This document shows, one piece after another, positions 1 to 12,713 of a stretch of 64,000 nucleotides of DNA (the first letter of the stretch is position 1; each line of letters starts with the position of its first letter). The notes under the pieces were generated by a model, which saw only the letters and a program-made list of their open reading frames with translations, did no database searches and was not told where the DNA came from. The stretch lies in contig NC_030853.1 in NCBI RefSeq assembly GCF_000208745.1, positions 12,232,097-12,296,096 of the forward strand, given 5' to 3'. Both the position numbers and the translations under genes were made by a program. This DNA comes from Theobroma cacao (Eukaryota > Streptophyta > Magnoliopsida > Malvales > Malvaceae).

Positions 1-796
1 AAAGGTAGATTTTAAGCTAAAATTGAAAAATCTTACCTTTGATTGTTTTGTTCTTTGAAATTCAACAAATTTCTCTTGAATTTTCCTCTCTAGGGTTTGT
101 TTCTATTCTTTTCTCTTTGTTCTTTGCTTTAGCCAGCCATGAAGAGTGAAATGGGAGAGTTTATGTTGAGTTTATAAAGGAAATTATAAAAAATTAAAAC
201 TTGACATGTGTCACCATGTGATTGGTCCATGGTTAAAACTTAACAATTAAGCATTTTCTCACCACCACATGTAATCTCTTAATTATCCATAGTATAAAAT
301 AATAATAGATAAAATTCATGGGCTTGACAAGTGTTATGGTGGTGTAAAATTCTAAAAATTCCAATTCAATCCTCGTGGACAAGTAAAATGACTGTTTTAC
401 CCTTATGTTCGGAAAAATGTCAAAATTAAAATTTTTCATTTCTCAAATTCAATTCATGCTCCAATTAGTCAAACTTGGTCAAAAATTTCTTCCAACATTC
501 CAATTTTGCCCTCGGGTGGCAAAATGACCATTTTGCCCATACATTATAAAAATTCTCAATTGGACTCCAAATCAATCTTCGAACTCCAAATCACCATATT
601 AAGACATTCTAAGGTTCAATAACTCTCAAATACATCCTAAAATCTCTATTTGGACTAGTTTGAGGTTTTAATCAACTTAATTGTACCACTAAGTTCGATA
701 CCGACTTTTAACGATTTTTTGAGGCATCCAAGTATGCAGACATGCTATCAAGTACATGAATGACATGGCAAGTATATTATAGAGCTAGGCTTGACA
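1..796 (-). mobile_element. Start of a gypsy-type LTR (family A1), cut by window edge
   Basis: Read on the minus strand from 796 leftward, this begins TGTCAAGCC and follows, with many substitutions, the first several hundred bases of the solo LTR at 2589. Shared landmarks are a run near 590-560 that reads 'gtgatttggagttcgaa' on minus and the gggcaaaatggtcat motif near 535. It is therefore the 5' end of a family A1 LTR on the minus strand, and the element continues left of the window. No coding capacity is visible. The LTR edge at 796 abuts a different LTR family, so it inserted into that older repeat. Confidence 0.65.
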
Positions 797-1944
797 CCCG
801 CTTGTAGTGTTTTAATGCCATCCATTGTCATTACTCCAGGTGATGTCGACTATTGGGAGATTACTCTTGTCGATGATATGATTCTCTGCTAGCTGCTCTG
901 GCACTACGCATGATAGTTCACTGCCCGTTGCTTCAACACGAGCGTGATTTGATTTTCCACCAACGACTTTCCCCTGAACGTGATTTGATTCTCCGTCGGC
1001 TAGCCATTGAACATGATTTGACTACATTTGGGGCAAAACCACTCATTTGATTTCGTTTGACTATGATGACGCGCATCGCTTATGGCATGATCTAATTTGA
1101 AAAATGAATAAATGGTGACCACTGTGAATGATATTTAATGAAATGGTTTGAAATAAGCAATTATTTGTAAATGGGATTTAAGCTTGTGCACAGCAACTAA
1201 GGTGTGCTTATGAAGCCCAATTTAATGATAGTGACTTTAAAGATAAGCCTTGAATCGATATGATTTGATGTGAGGACATAGAATTTGGGAATTTGTGGAT
1301 ATGATACGCCGTTGAGATGTGATCCGGTAGGACTTGATATGATGAGTTGTGCATGTAGAGTATTAAGATGATTCTTGCACCATTGAATTGGAGATGTCTA
1401 AATATGGAAGTCTTACAGCTAGATAGGCCTAAATATATTTTATATGTAAAATATGATGCTATGATAGCATCCCCTCACTGTGCATTAGATGACTCACCCT
1501 TCTGTTGTACCATGTGCAGATAAGAAAAGCTATGGGGTTACGTGGCAAGTGTCGTCAATTGGGCAGACACATAATTAGTATTCGGTAGGTCTCCCTCCCA
1601 ATAAGTCACTCTATTGAGTTTGTGTGGGCTTTTTGCCTTCAAGTTTGATTAGGTTGTAAAGAATGCCAAGCACGATGTGCCATTTGTATGTGTATAAGGG
1701 TTGTATGATACAAACCTGCTATGACGACCAATGTATGGCCTTGTGAGAAATGTACTAAACATTGTATGAACTATGTGCCAAGGGACTATTGATGTATTTG
1801 AACTTAATATTATATGAATGTATAAGATTAGGAATCCTTGGAAATGTGAATATGTTTGAAAACTCCAAGGCTTGCTCGAGTCTCGCAGGCTTCACTTGCC
1901 AAACTCATGCGTTGGTCACGAACCCTCGAGTTTGGTTCATGGCA
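797..1944 (+). mobile_element. 3' portion of a gypsy LTR (family B-like), plus orientation
   Basis: The sequence resembles, in inverse orientation, the family B LTRs at 10120 and 59570. It shows the block with 'ttgggagattactct' near 855, the caccatgtgcag-type block near 1510, and a terminal block (1866-1944) with 'ggcttgctcgagtctcgc' ending in tcatggca, matching the tcatgaca LTR end seen elsewhere. Its left part is missing because the A1 LTR lies there. No protein-coding remnant is visible. The short reading frame at 1762-1950 lies inside this LTR and is probably chance. Confidence 0.6.
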
Positions 1945-2588
1945 AAGTAAGGTTAAGGTAACAATAGGATAAAGGATATTACTGTAGCTCAAATCACCCT
2001 AAGCACATTAATCATTCTAGAACCCTTGTAAAGCTCAATTCATGCTCGAAAGTAACAACCCATACATGACTTTATCTTTTATTTTGTCATCACTTTATTC
2101 TTTTTTTTTACACAATTCTACACCCTTAACCTTATTTCTTTTTAATATAGATAATGGGGTGAACACTAAGCACAATTGAATTTTTCAACGACTCCACCCT
2201 TTTTACCTTATTCATTAGTTAGCTCAATACACTTCTTAAAATGATTAACATACTTAGAAGTGAGGGATGCAAAATTGGAATCTTATTTATAGGCTAAGGA
2301 TAAACAATTACGTGTTTGACAAAGAAAAGGTAAAATTAGGCTCAATGGGGTATACTAGGAATAAAAATAAATGAAGGTAGGCTTGAAAGGCTCAAATGGT
2401 CCAAAGATGGCCTAATTCATTTCCTTAACTTTGTATTGCCTAGGATTTGGCCTCAAGAAAGAATCAAACAAATTCTAGAATTCATGACATAATCCAAAAT
2501 TCACTTTAACATAAAATCATCTTTAAATATGCATAATAATTCTAAGCAAAAGATCAAGTGCTCATTTTATAGGAAATCTCATCTTAAC
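1945..2588 (-). mobile_element. Non-coding spacer of an Athila/Tat-like gypsy remnant (part 1)
   Basis: AT-rich with no sustained reading frame. The style (tcaatgggg..., ggctcaaatggtcc, tttggcctcaagaaag) resembles the spacer between pol and 3' LTR in Athila/Tat elements. It joins 5709-6012 and 9611-10119 once the two solo LTRs are removed, and the last of these segments carries recognisable integrase. The lineage assignment of this spacer is inference; its continuity across the solo LTRs is supported by their target-site duplications. Confidence 0.4.
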
Positions 2589-5500
2589 TGTCAAGCCCGA
2601 CCTTATAAAATACTTGCCATTTCATTCATATGATTGACAATATGCTTGCATACTTGGAAAGCCCAGAAAGCAAAATCGTTAAAAGACGACAATGTACCAA
2701 ATGGTACAATTAAGTTAATTTAAGTCTCGAACTAGATCAAATAGAGAATTTAAAATGAAATTAAGAATATTAAAGGCCCAGAATGGTTTAATATGGTGAT
2801 TTGGAGTTCGAGGATCAATTTGGAGTCAAACCGAAATTTTTACTGTCCAAGGGCAAAATGGTCATTTGCCACCTAGGGACACAATGAGAATTTTTAGAAA
2901 AGATTTTTTTTGGCGCGATTTGACTTGTTGGAGTATGATTTGAGTATTGGAGTATAATTTGAGGGTTTGGCAGTGAAAAAGTTTAATTCCGGTGATTTCT
3001 AGAGTGTAAGGGCAAAATCGTAATTTTGCCACTAAGGGATAAAATTTGAGATTTTGAGAGAATTTAGATTAAATTTGACAAATTAGAGAATGGTATGAGT
3101 ATAAGGGATGAAAAATATGTCTATGGGTAATTTTTCTGTTTTTGGGGTAAAAATATAATTTTTGACTTTTACGAGGGTAAAAGTGTAAATTTTAAAAAAA
3201 TTACTCCACCAAGACTTTGGATAAGTCTGAGAATTTTATCTAAGCTATGGATATGTGGGACAAGTGTATGGTGAAAATTTGGAAACAAATGGATGGCTAG
3301 AATTTAAGGAATTAATAAAACAAAAAAAATGAAATGAATAAAATAATATTATATTATTTTAGCCTTTAAAAAGGTAAAAATTCCGGAATTCTCATCTTCT
3401 TCAGCTGTCCAAACCAGGGGAGAAAAGGGGAAAAAAAAAACAAGAATCCTACCTGAAAAATTTGGGGAAAATCAAGAGAAATCAAGAAATCAAGCATTAA
3501 AAAGGTAAATTTCATTGATTTTCCTTGTGATTTTCACTACCCATGCATTTTTTTCTCATTTCCATGCAAAATTAGAAAGTGGGTATGGACACCCATGCTG
3601 GCCAAACCTCCATGGATGAGTTTTGAGCTTGATTTTTGGTTGATTTTAATTGAATTAAGTGATTTTAGTTAAGTTATATTGAAATATAGCAAAAATAAGC
3701 TAGAAATATAATTTTCTCCCATTGAAACCCATTATGCTGAATTTTCTAGGGGAATATTGGCTGCTGATCTTGATGTTTATTTGAGGAATTATGATGAATA
3801 ATGATGAATTATGAGCCTAGAAAAATAATGGAAATTTTCGGAGCAAAAATATAAATTTTTACCCACTAGGGGTATTTTCGTAATTTGTTATCGGGACTGA
3901 TAATTTGCACCACACTGAGGGACATTAAGTCAATTTGGGTGCAATTGAGGTATAGAAACTGAAAAAAATTAATTTGGAGTTTAAACGGACGCGTATATCA
4001 ATTTATCGGGTAAAAGACCGAAATAGGCTAACACCGCATTTAGGCAAAAATTTAGACATTTTTGCATTCCATATCAAGCATTAGTAGTCTAAATTAGTTT
4101 AATTTCAATTTACTACCAATGTGGTGAATTTCTCGATTTTTTACTGTGTCAAGGTGGTGAGTCCTCCGATAAAGGCAAAGGAATTGCACCCGAGGACTAG
4201 TAGTCTGAGTATTTCGAAAATCCCCACTCTAGACACGGTGAGTAACCTTACCATCATTTTAATTATCTAAAGTATGTTTTTATTCGGTTTTGGTGAATTT
4301 TATGAAAATGAGTTCAAATGGTAAATTTTTATGTTTTGTAAACAAAATGAGTTTAAATGAAAATATTTTATAAATTGTCTTGAAACGAAATAACGATTTT
4401 GAAAATAGAGTAATTGGAGACCACTGATATGTTGTAAATTTAAAATTGAATTAATGGCTTATGTTATTGTATTGGCATGACTGGCTGGGCTGTGTTTTTT
4501 ATGAATTGTATGAATTGCTTTATTTTACCCTTGCAGGCTGGGTAGTAATATATTAGCCCTGTCATGCTGTCAAAATTTTATTGTATGGTGGGTTTGACCT
4601 GCTGCAGTGGGCTGGATTCTGTGGACTAGCCTATTAGAGGGGCACGGAATCCTGTTATATTTTTACCTCGGTTGGAGAGGCGAGTAGGGTAACTCCTGAG
4701 GTATAACTTTTAGAGTTCACTTCACGCCAAACCACCTCGTGAAGGGGAACTCGGCCAACGCCAAGGAATGGCTATGTTTTCAAAATAAAAACATGACTTT
4801 CTAATAGCCTTGGCGGACTCAGTTGGGATAGCCCTCGGCCAAGGTATCCCAAATAACTGAGTATGATAATAATTTTTGGCATGAGCCAAGCTTTTTAAGA
4901 AATTCATAAGCCATACTGATTACTTGCTTTAAATAAATTGATTTCATTTGGTTGAAATAAGTTGAAAGATGATAAATTACAGTTTGATGAAATGTTTTAA
5001 TAGTCTCCTTTTACTCGACTTTAGATATTTTGAGTGATGTTTGTTTACTCACTGGGATTTTATAATCTCACCACCCTCATTTCCACCCATTTCAGGCTTA
5101 GAATAGATTGTAGATAACTGATATCGACGGGGATTACAATTGAACTTGCACATCCAAAAACTGTAGGTTCATTTCTTTTGATACTTTTGGTCATTCGTGG
5201 GCCCACGTGTCACTGTAAATTAAATTCTATACTTTGGTTATCTGCATTACGGTATATAGGAATTTATTTTGCTTTTATGCTGTAAAAGTTATTTATGCAA
5301 TGTTCTTAAAATATTGTTTTATGTGAAAATTGAATATTTTATTTAATACTTTTATTTTATTCTAATAGTCATAATTCCATTTTAAACGAATGTTTTAGAC
5401 ATCCAAAATTATTTTTTATTATGAAATATGTGTTTTCCACTTACATACTATATTTTTAACTGATTTTGAGATTTTTGAGATAAATGACCAAAATACCCCT

Positions 5501-5708
5501 GTGAGACGAAAATTATTATTTTATTTGTTTAAATTGGAAACAGTTTTAAATCTTTTAGAATGTGGTATTTGGCAACAGTTACCCACAAGGAAAATGAAAA
5601 ACTGATATTAAAGCCTTGCAAGATTTCGATTGACATTTCGGGTAATGAATGTCGATCGAGACGTCGCGGCAGTTGTCACGGGCTCGATGGGAGTTCCGGG
5701 TCGTGACA
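2589..5708 (+). mobile_element. Solo LTR, gypsy family A1, TSD ttaac
   Basis: Begins TGTCAAGCCC and ends GGGTCGTGACA (TG...CA). It is flanked by an identical 5-bp direct repeat, ttaac, at 2584-2588 and 5709-5713. Length is 3120 bp, in the range of long Tekay/Del-type chromovirus LTRs. No internal domain, primer-binding site or second LTR is present, so this is a solo LTR left by LTR-LTR recombination. The strand follows the conserved gggtcgtgaca end, which in the element at 40608-50308 adjoins the primer-binding site. Its last 160 bases are the inverse of the first 160 bases of the LTR at 6013. Confidence 0.85.
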
Positions 5709-6012
5709 TTAACAATGATACTCACACAAGAGTTAATCATAAACACAAATTATATCCACATTTTCCAATAGCTAAGATAGCAAGATAATTGAATTCTCAT
5801 CATAAGATTTGGACAAATCATTAGAAAAAATGGCACAACACAACTAAAGCTATAGACTTTTTAAAGTCAAATAAATAAACTTAAGGAAAAGCCAAATAAA
5901 TAAATAAACTTAAAGAAAAGCAACTAAATGAACTTCAAATGTAAAATAAATAAATTTAAAGCATAACTAAGAAGATAAATCCTTCTTCCAAACTTAAATT
6001 GAACATTGTCCC
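5709..6012 (-). mobile_element. Athila/Tat-like remnant (part 2)
   Basis: This 304-bp stretch lies between two solo LTRs. Its right end (about 5983-6012) together with 9611-9620 reads on minus as cattggggacaatgttcaa then tttaagtttgg, a purine-rich run characteristic of the region just after pol in Athila/Tat-type gypsy elements. The target duplication gtccc of the next LTR (6008-6012) interrupts exactly this motif, which shows the host sequence was once continuous. Confidence 0.5.
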
Positions 6013-8083
6013 TGTCACGACCCGGAACTCCCCTCGAGCTCGTGACAACCGCCGAGGCGCCCCGATGGGCACTCATCTCTCGAAATGCCAACTGAAACCC
6101 CGCAAGGCTTAATATCAGTTTCTCGTTTTCCCCGGTGAGTAACTATTGCCAAATATTATGTTTTAAAGGATTTTGAGCTATTTCCAATTTAAAACTGATA
6201 AAACAAAAATTTTATCTCATAGGGGCATTTTGGTCATTTTCCACTGAAAATTTCGAAACCAGTTAAAAAGGTAGTAAACAAGTACCAATCGCATAATTCA
6301 TATTCAAAAATAAGTTTAAGCAACTAAAACCTTTATTAAAAATGAAATTATAATTATTTGAATATAATAAGAAAAAACAAAATATTCAATAAAATTCTTT
6401 ATTTTCTTATAAACAGTAATTTTAGAGTTATACGTAAATACTTTTTGTAACATAAAAACAAAATAAATTCATTCTTACTGTAACACAATAAAATATTAAA
6501 TTTACAATATCAAGTGGACCCACAATAACTAGAATTAAAGAAACTGTGAACCTACTGTGTGGAGGACGCTAATCCAATAGAAGCCCTTGATGGAATCAGC
6601 TATCTACAGCTTACTCTGATCCTGAAATGGGTGGAAAGGAGGGTGGTGAGATTATAAAATCCTAGTGAGTAAACAAACATCATTTAAATCAGCTAAAGCC
6701 AAGTAAAAGGAGACAATTCAAATATCCCATCATTTTTAAGTATTTCACAATTTGAAAATTCATCCCAACCCATGCAAACAGTTGTATTTCATTTAATTTC
6801 TCATTAAGGCTTATGATTTTCATAAACATTTGGCTCATGCCATCAAATAGTACTCGGTGACACCTTGATTAGAGGTGTACACTCGAGCCCGCCAAGGCTG
6901 TTAAAATTTCGTATACACGTAAAACAGATTTTTAGTTTGAGAAAAACACAGTTGTTCCTTGGCGTTAGCGGAGTTCATCATCACGAGGTGGTTTGGCGTG
7001 ACGTGAACTCTAACCATACCTTAGGAGATACCCTACGTGCCTCTCCAACCGAGGTATATATATATATATATACGAATTCTGTGCCCCTCTAATAGGCTGG
7101 TCCACAGAATCTGCCCACTGCAGCAAGCTAAACCCACTATACAATAAAATTCATTCTAGCATGACATGACAATTATTGTAATTCACAACCTTTCAAGGTT
7201 AAATACACATTTCATATATTTCAACATAAATACCAATTCAGCCATTCATGCAAATATTATCATAAGCCATTTATTCAAATCATAAATTTTTCAACATAAC
7301 AAGTGGTCTCCAATTACTCTATTTTTCAAAATCATCATTCAATTTTAAAACAATTTATAACATCTTTTCATGTAGACACATTTTGTTTGTAAAACTCAAG
7401 ATTTACCATTTAATTTCATTTTCATAAAATTTCATCAAAATCGATTAAAAACATACTTTAGATAATAAAATTGATGATAAGGTTACTCACCTCACAATAG
7501 CGGGATTTCTACGTCGCTATTACTTCGTATATGCGTATAATTATACGTAATCACCCGTCACCTACTTCGTTCAACATGCTTTCGTAGCAACCATTTAAAT
7601 TCAATACATTTAGTGAATCAATTCTACTTTTCTCTCTCTCATTCTATCATAAATCTACTCGTCTAATTCACATCTTAATATATTTTTATTATAATTAATT
7701 ACATCCTTCGTTCACGTAATTCTTTAGAGTATTAACACCGGTAACTTACTTACGGTATTTAGTACCTATTTCAACCTTCTAAGCAATTTAAATTTATTTC
7801 ATATCACCAATTAACTAATGCATAATTAAATAAAATAATTTAGCCTCCATATAGTCCAATTTCAAAATAAATTATGGTGAAGAGTAAAGAAATTTTACCC
7901 AATTAAGCCAGGTTGGCGCAAATCTCCACCTTCCTTTTCTTTTGGATTTTTTTCCTTTGTTGTTTTTGGACACTTATTCATAGACTTCTCCCATTTCTTT
8001 TTAACTGGGTCATGTCCACTCTTCCTTTATTGGATCATGTCCAATTTTCCTTGCTTGTTGGGCCATGCCCATTTTCCTTGTTA

Positions 8084-8157
8084 TTTTCTTTTCCTTTCTT
8101 TTCTTTTCTTTTATTTTCTTTTCTTTTCTTTCTTTCTTTCTCTTCCTTCTTCCTCCA
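8084..8157. repeat. Pyrimidine-only tract (CTTTT/CTTT)n
   Basis: About 70 bases of nearly pure pyrimidine built from tttct and tttc units, inside solo LTR A2. It explains the long phenylalanine/leucine/serine-rich open frames on the plus strand and lysine/glutamate-rich frames on the minus strand. Confidence 0.9.
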
Positions 8158-8463
8158 GCCGACCAGCAGCCTTGTTGTCTTCCTTTTTCTTCTCTTCACA
8201 TGCACAAACCGTCCACTCTCTTCCTTTCTCTCCCTCTCACCACCGGTCACACTTATTGTCTTTCAATCTATAAATTTTCAGCAGCTAAACCTGCTCCTTT
8301 TTACTTCAAAATCAGCAGCTATGCTGCTCTGTTTTTCCTTCAAATTTCAGCAGCTAAGCTGCACCTTTCCTTTAAAAAAACTTGAAGCCAAAACAACCAC
8401 AATTAACCATCAAAACAGCACCTCAAACCTTAAATTTTCTACTGCAAAATTCTGCACTTTTTG

Positions 8464-8565
8464 GCCTCCAAAATTAGCAGAAAAATGGCACTTTCTAGCC
8501 TCCAAAACTAATAGAAAAATGGCTCTTTTCAGCCTCCAAAACCAGCCCTTAAATGGCTCTCTTTC
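8464..8565. repeat. Three tandem copies of a 34-bp unit in LTR A2
   Basis: The block gcctccaaaa recurs at 8464, 8498 and 8532, each followed by an a-rich segment ending in aaatggc. The period is 34 bp and the copies are imperfect. Confidence 0.75.
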
Positions 8566-9615
8566 TCTTCTTGAATGGTAGCAAAAACAGCCCCTCAACT
8601 CAACTATCTTTTCCTTTTGTTTTCCTTTCTCATGCACGGTTTTCTTTTTGTTTTTCTTGCTCTTGGTTCTTTCTTCTTCCTTTGCTCTTTTATTTATCCT
8701 TCAACCGACCTCTCTCTTCTTCTTGGTGTTCTTCACTTAGCTTGGTCAATTACACATATATATTTTTATTTCTTTCTTGAATGTTCCACAAATTTCCACA
8801 ACATTCCATCATGGCTGGCCACATCAAATTTTTTTTTCTTCCTTCACTATGTGTTCCACATGGCCGACCCCCCCCCTCCAATTCACCAAGAGTCTTTGAC
8901 TCTTTTATTGACCACATGGGCAGCTGCCCATGTTGATCCTATAATATTTTATTTTTTTTATACACATACTATTGTTATTTTACTCTATGTTAATTTTATT
9001 TTTCTCATTAATTTTCATTACATATCCTTTAACTTTTATATGTTAAATTTGATCTTTTTATTACGTCTAAAAATTCTAATTTTCATCTAACTTCCTTTCT
9101 CGATGCGTGTACCACCAAAATATAAAAATTGTACCTCAACGCGGTATTACCACAATATTTAAATATTTACTTATCCGCGTTGGTTCGACTTAACAAAACA
9201 CGCGTATTTCACTTTTATCACTTATTTCTACAAAAATTCACTTGTATTTTTTCTCCCCCACTTGGATCAACCATATGACCCTTTTTCATGACTAATTTCG
9301 ACATCCGATTAAATATTAATATTTTAATATTATTTAATTAATAAAAATATTATTTTATTCCAAAAATTTTTTCTTGTCTCCTTGGTATCCAAAATACCTT
9401 ATTATGCCTCACTTGACTTTCGAATCACCTTTTATTGCACAAATTCTGCTCTGATAAAATTATTATTATTTTATTGTTATTTTTTCGCGTGCGGAATATT
9501 TTATCTTAAACTACTCCTTTCGTATTTTATCACTTTTAAATATTTTAATTGACCTCAATTTGCATCCGATCAACTTTATTTATCACCATATCAAAGTATG
9601 GGGTATTTCAGTCCC

Positions 9616-10010
9616 CAATGTGAAAAATTGAAAAAGAAAAAGTAACAAAAAACTTCCCATTATTCGTAAGAATGCAAAGAAAGCTCTAATCCTCTTCTTC
9701 ATTTGCTTCATTGTCACCAAGGTTAGTGGAAAGATCTGATGAAGTGAGAAAAATTGCCATAAGAAATAAAAAGGAATTTGAAAGAAAAAGAGTTTTGAAA
9801 GCTTGGGTTGCCTCTCAATAAGCACTTCTTTATAGTCAATAGCTTGACTATGGCTAAGTATTCATTATTGAGGATAAACCTTAACCACCTCGAAGGGACT
9901 AGACCATCTTGATTAGTGTTTCCATGGAAAAAGCTTGAGATGTGAATTAGAAAGTAACACTTTTTGTCCCATTTCAAAATCTCTCTTATGAATATGCATA
10001 TCATGCCACT
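9616..10010 (-). pseudogene. Integrase C-terminal remnant of Athila/Tat-like gypsy element
   Basis: On the minus strand from about 10010 to 9880 a degenerate reading frame gives HKRDFEMGQKVLL followed by LKLFPW and SRWSSPFEV. This is the well-known C-terminal integrase signature of Athila/Tat-type elements (FxxGxKVLLxNSRLxLFPGKLxSRWxGPF). A stop codon interrupts it between the LFPW and SRW motifs. Downstream (lower coordinates) lies the purine-rich post-pol motif at 9611-9620. The catalytic integrase core is absent, so the product would be non-functional. Confidence 0.75.
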
Positions 10011-10019
10011 ACCTAGTTC

Positions 10020-10119
10020 TGAGATGTGGTGGTGGTGGCTTTAACTCAAGAGTTGGTGCTTGCTCAATTAAAGGTGGAGAAATAAGCTTACTTTTTCCCA
10101 ACCCATCAACTAAATCTAA
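10020..10119 (-). pseudogene. Protease-RT linker fragment of the same gypsy remnant
   Basis: The minus strand reads IEQAPTLELKPPPPHLR, matching the segment just before reverse transcriptase in Athila/Tat polyproteins (typically ...PxLELKxLPxHLxY). It runs straight into the integrase C-terminal segment at 10010, so RT, RNase H and most of integrase are missing between them. This indicates an internal deletion of several kilobases. The right edge is the LTR at 10120. Confidence 0.7.
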
Positions 10120-12713
10120 TGTCATGACCTAAATTCGGAGGTTTGTGATTGGCGCACAAGCCTAAAAGGCAAAGCTCGCAAGACCCAAGCAAGCCTCAAA
10201 AATTCAATCACATACCATATAGCTAAGGGATTCCACATTAGAGACATTCATAATTATAATTTAAATTTGAATACATAAAATTATCCCCGGCACATTGTCC
10301 ATATATAATTCTTAACACAATATTCATAAGGCTGCACATTGGCTGACAAACAGGTTTGTACTTTATTATCCTTACACTAGTTAAATGGCATAGCGTGCCT
10401 ACATACATAACAAATATATTGAGAGCAGAAGCTTGTGATAGATTTAGTGGAGTGACCTAATGGGATAGGGACTTACCAAATGCCAAAATTGGTTTGTCAA
10501 TGGACAACCTTTGCCATGTGCTATCCAATGGCCTTTTTATCTACACATGGTACAAAAATGAGTGAGTCATCTAATTCTCAGTAAGAGGTGAAGATAAATA
10601 ACACATATACATACATACATATACACAGCATTATCAATGCTAACCAAGTGCTTTAACAAATATCTCCAATATTAGGGGCATATCATTCATCCTTATGAAA
10701 TCTCTACAAATAGTACATATCAGCTAAACTTATCTATAAAGCCATTCAAAGTTATACTCCATAGGCACAGTCTAGTTTCTAGAATGTTGTATCATATCGA
10801 ATCAAATCAATCTTTGCCTATCCTAGGCTATGTCACATTATCCATAAATCATAATCATAAAGTGGACCTCCTTTGGACATCATCAAATCATGCATGATAG
10901 CCAACCAGTGGAGCCAAATTACGTTCAGGGCAAAGTTGTTGGCGGAGAACAAATCTTGCACGTACCAAAGCAACAAGCAAAGAATTAAAGTCATCATTCA
11001 GAGTAATCTCCCAATGGATGACATCACCTAGAGTATTCTTAGACGGGTGGCATCAAAACACTGCAAGTGAGAATCATAGGCAGGATTAATATCACTATCA
11101 ATGCTTACCACCATCCTTGTAGGCATATAACAAGGTCATAGGGAATAGGACTACACTCAACCTCAAATCAATCTGAAGGAATGCAAATTCCCAAATCAAG
11201 GCCATCATGCCTTGGGTATCACATAGACCACAATGTACATCATAGATCTTCGTTAATGAGCTTCAAACATCTCTAGTTTGATATCTCATCTAGGTGCCTT
11301 TGATTCTCTAAGGCATTAAATAATCAAAATCCACCAAGGGGTTAATTGTCTAGAGTAATCTACTCCTAGATGTTCATCATATCCTCTAGACTTCCTAGTC
11401 GAGGCTAACACAACATGGGCCACTATGTGGCTTACATTAAGGCAAACAACACAACATATAATCACATATATTTTCATTCTCTAGCCTAGGCACATTTCTC
11501 TAGGAAATTACAAATACATATGTAAATTTTTAATCTAGTACCATGGCAGCGCCTTCATCAAGGCATCATGCAACACATGCATTTTAATTAAACCCACTGA
11601 TAGTGATAATCAAAGGCGCCCCTACACCCAAGCTCTAATTGTTAGCTTCCAACCGTCTTACTACTCTCTAACAGGTTAGATGGCTCCAATTTCCATTTAC
11701 ACACATCAAAACACCACAAACATCATAAATCTAATTATTTCATAGCTTTCGAAAATACACAACTTTTCCAAAAATTGCTAAACTCTTTGCAATCTGTTAT
11801 ACAAGCTCAAACCCTTATCTTAGAAGCTGGATTGCACAATCTAGGACCCAAATCTCTAGCTAAAATCAAAAGGGAAGATCACCAAATTTGGAGAAATCGG
11901 ATTTTAAAATTGTTAACCAATTAATTTGAAAATCAATTGGCAAAAACATTTAATCTTACTTACAAAGTGGTTTCCAAAGCTTCAATCAACCCCAAATGGC
12001 TCCAAAAATCTATTTGGGAGGTTAGGGTTTTTGAGCGTTTGAGAGAGAGTGTTTTTTTTTTGTTTTGAGGCTTAAATGGCTCGAATCTCTTTTTTTATTT
12101 TTGCATTTTCGAGGTGATTTATCATAAATGGGAGGCATCTATCGATAGACCTCTCTTAAAAATTTTAGTCTTTGACTTTCATCTAGTGATAAATTCCTCG
12201 AATCTATCGATAGATTATGCCTTAGACCCTCTTCACAATTGTTCCCGTTTAGTTATCTATCAATAAATTTCATGCATTTATCGATAAATACTTTTCAGTT
12301 TGTTTACTTTCCATTTCATGCGATCATCTATGGATAGATTTCGCGGATCTATGGATGGTTTTCGGGCCTCTTTACTTTGCAAGGCTCTCAAGTGGTCATC
12401 TATCCATAGTTGAGAAGATCTATCAAAAGATGTTCATCCAACTTATTTTTCCTGTGCTTTCTGTAGTGCATCGATTGATGGATGTAGAACATTTATCGAC
12501 AAATCCTGCTTAGATTTCATATTTTCACTTTTTTAACCTTTTGCACATATTTCTTTAACTTTCCAACTGATCTTTTATTCAAGCAACACCCCAACTCATT
12601 CGTATATCTGAAAGTTCTCACATATATACCCTCATCTATGATCAAATGCTTAGATCAAAACCTCAAAGTTTTTCAAAACTTACCACTTATCCTTAAATGT
12701 TTAAATGGTGCGC
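10120..12713 (-). mobile_element. 3' LTR (family B) of a deleted chromovirus-like element
   Basis: Starts tgtcatgacc at 10120 and follows the complete family B solo LTR at 59570-62260 throughout. It stops about 120 bp short of that LTR's other end, at roughly 12713, where integrase coding remnants begin. In element orientation (minus) the order gag, RNase H, integrase, LTR is correct, so this is the 3' LTR with its first bases deleted. It carries repeated palindromes around ATCGAT (perfect copies at 12138-12149 and 12201-12216). The exact right boundary is uncertain by about 15 bp. Confidence 0.7.

Larger units (their letters stand above)
6013..9610 (-). mobile_element. Solo LTR, gypsy family A2, TSD gtccc
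   Basis: Plus-strand ends are TGTCACGACCCGG and GGGGTATTTCA; read on minus it is TGAAATACCCC...GGGTCGTGACA. A perfect 5-bp duplication gtccc flanks it (6008-6012 and 9611-9615). Length is 3598 bp. The minus-strand start (taccccatactttgat block) is related to the start of the LTRs at 40608-43250 and 47787-50308, so these are sister families. There is no internal region. Inside are a pyrimidine tract, three small palindromes and a 34-bp tandem repeat, listed separately. The 222-residue open frame at 7913-8581 lies over these repeats and is not credible as a gene. Confidence 0.88.

Noticed and set aside
7913..8581. Open frame of 222 residues rich in Phe, Leu and Ser
   Set aside because: It lies wholly inside solo LTR A2 over a pyrimidine tract and tandem repeats. 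Stop codons are rare there because of composition; no domain is visible.
8575..9090. Open frame of 171 residues, hydrophobic
   Set aside because: Also inside LTR A2 and created by T-rich sequence; no start context or family resemblance.
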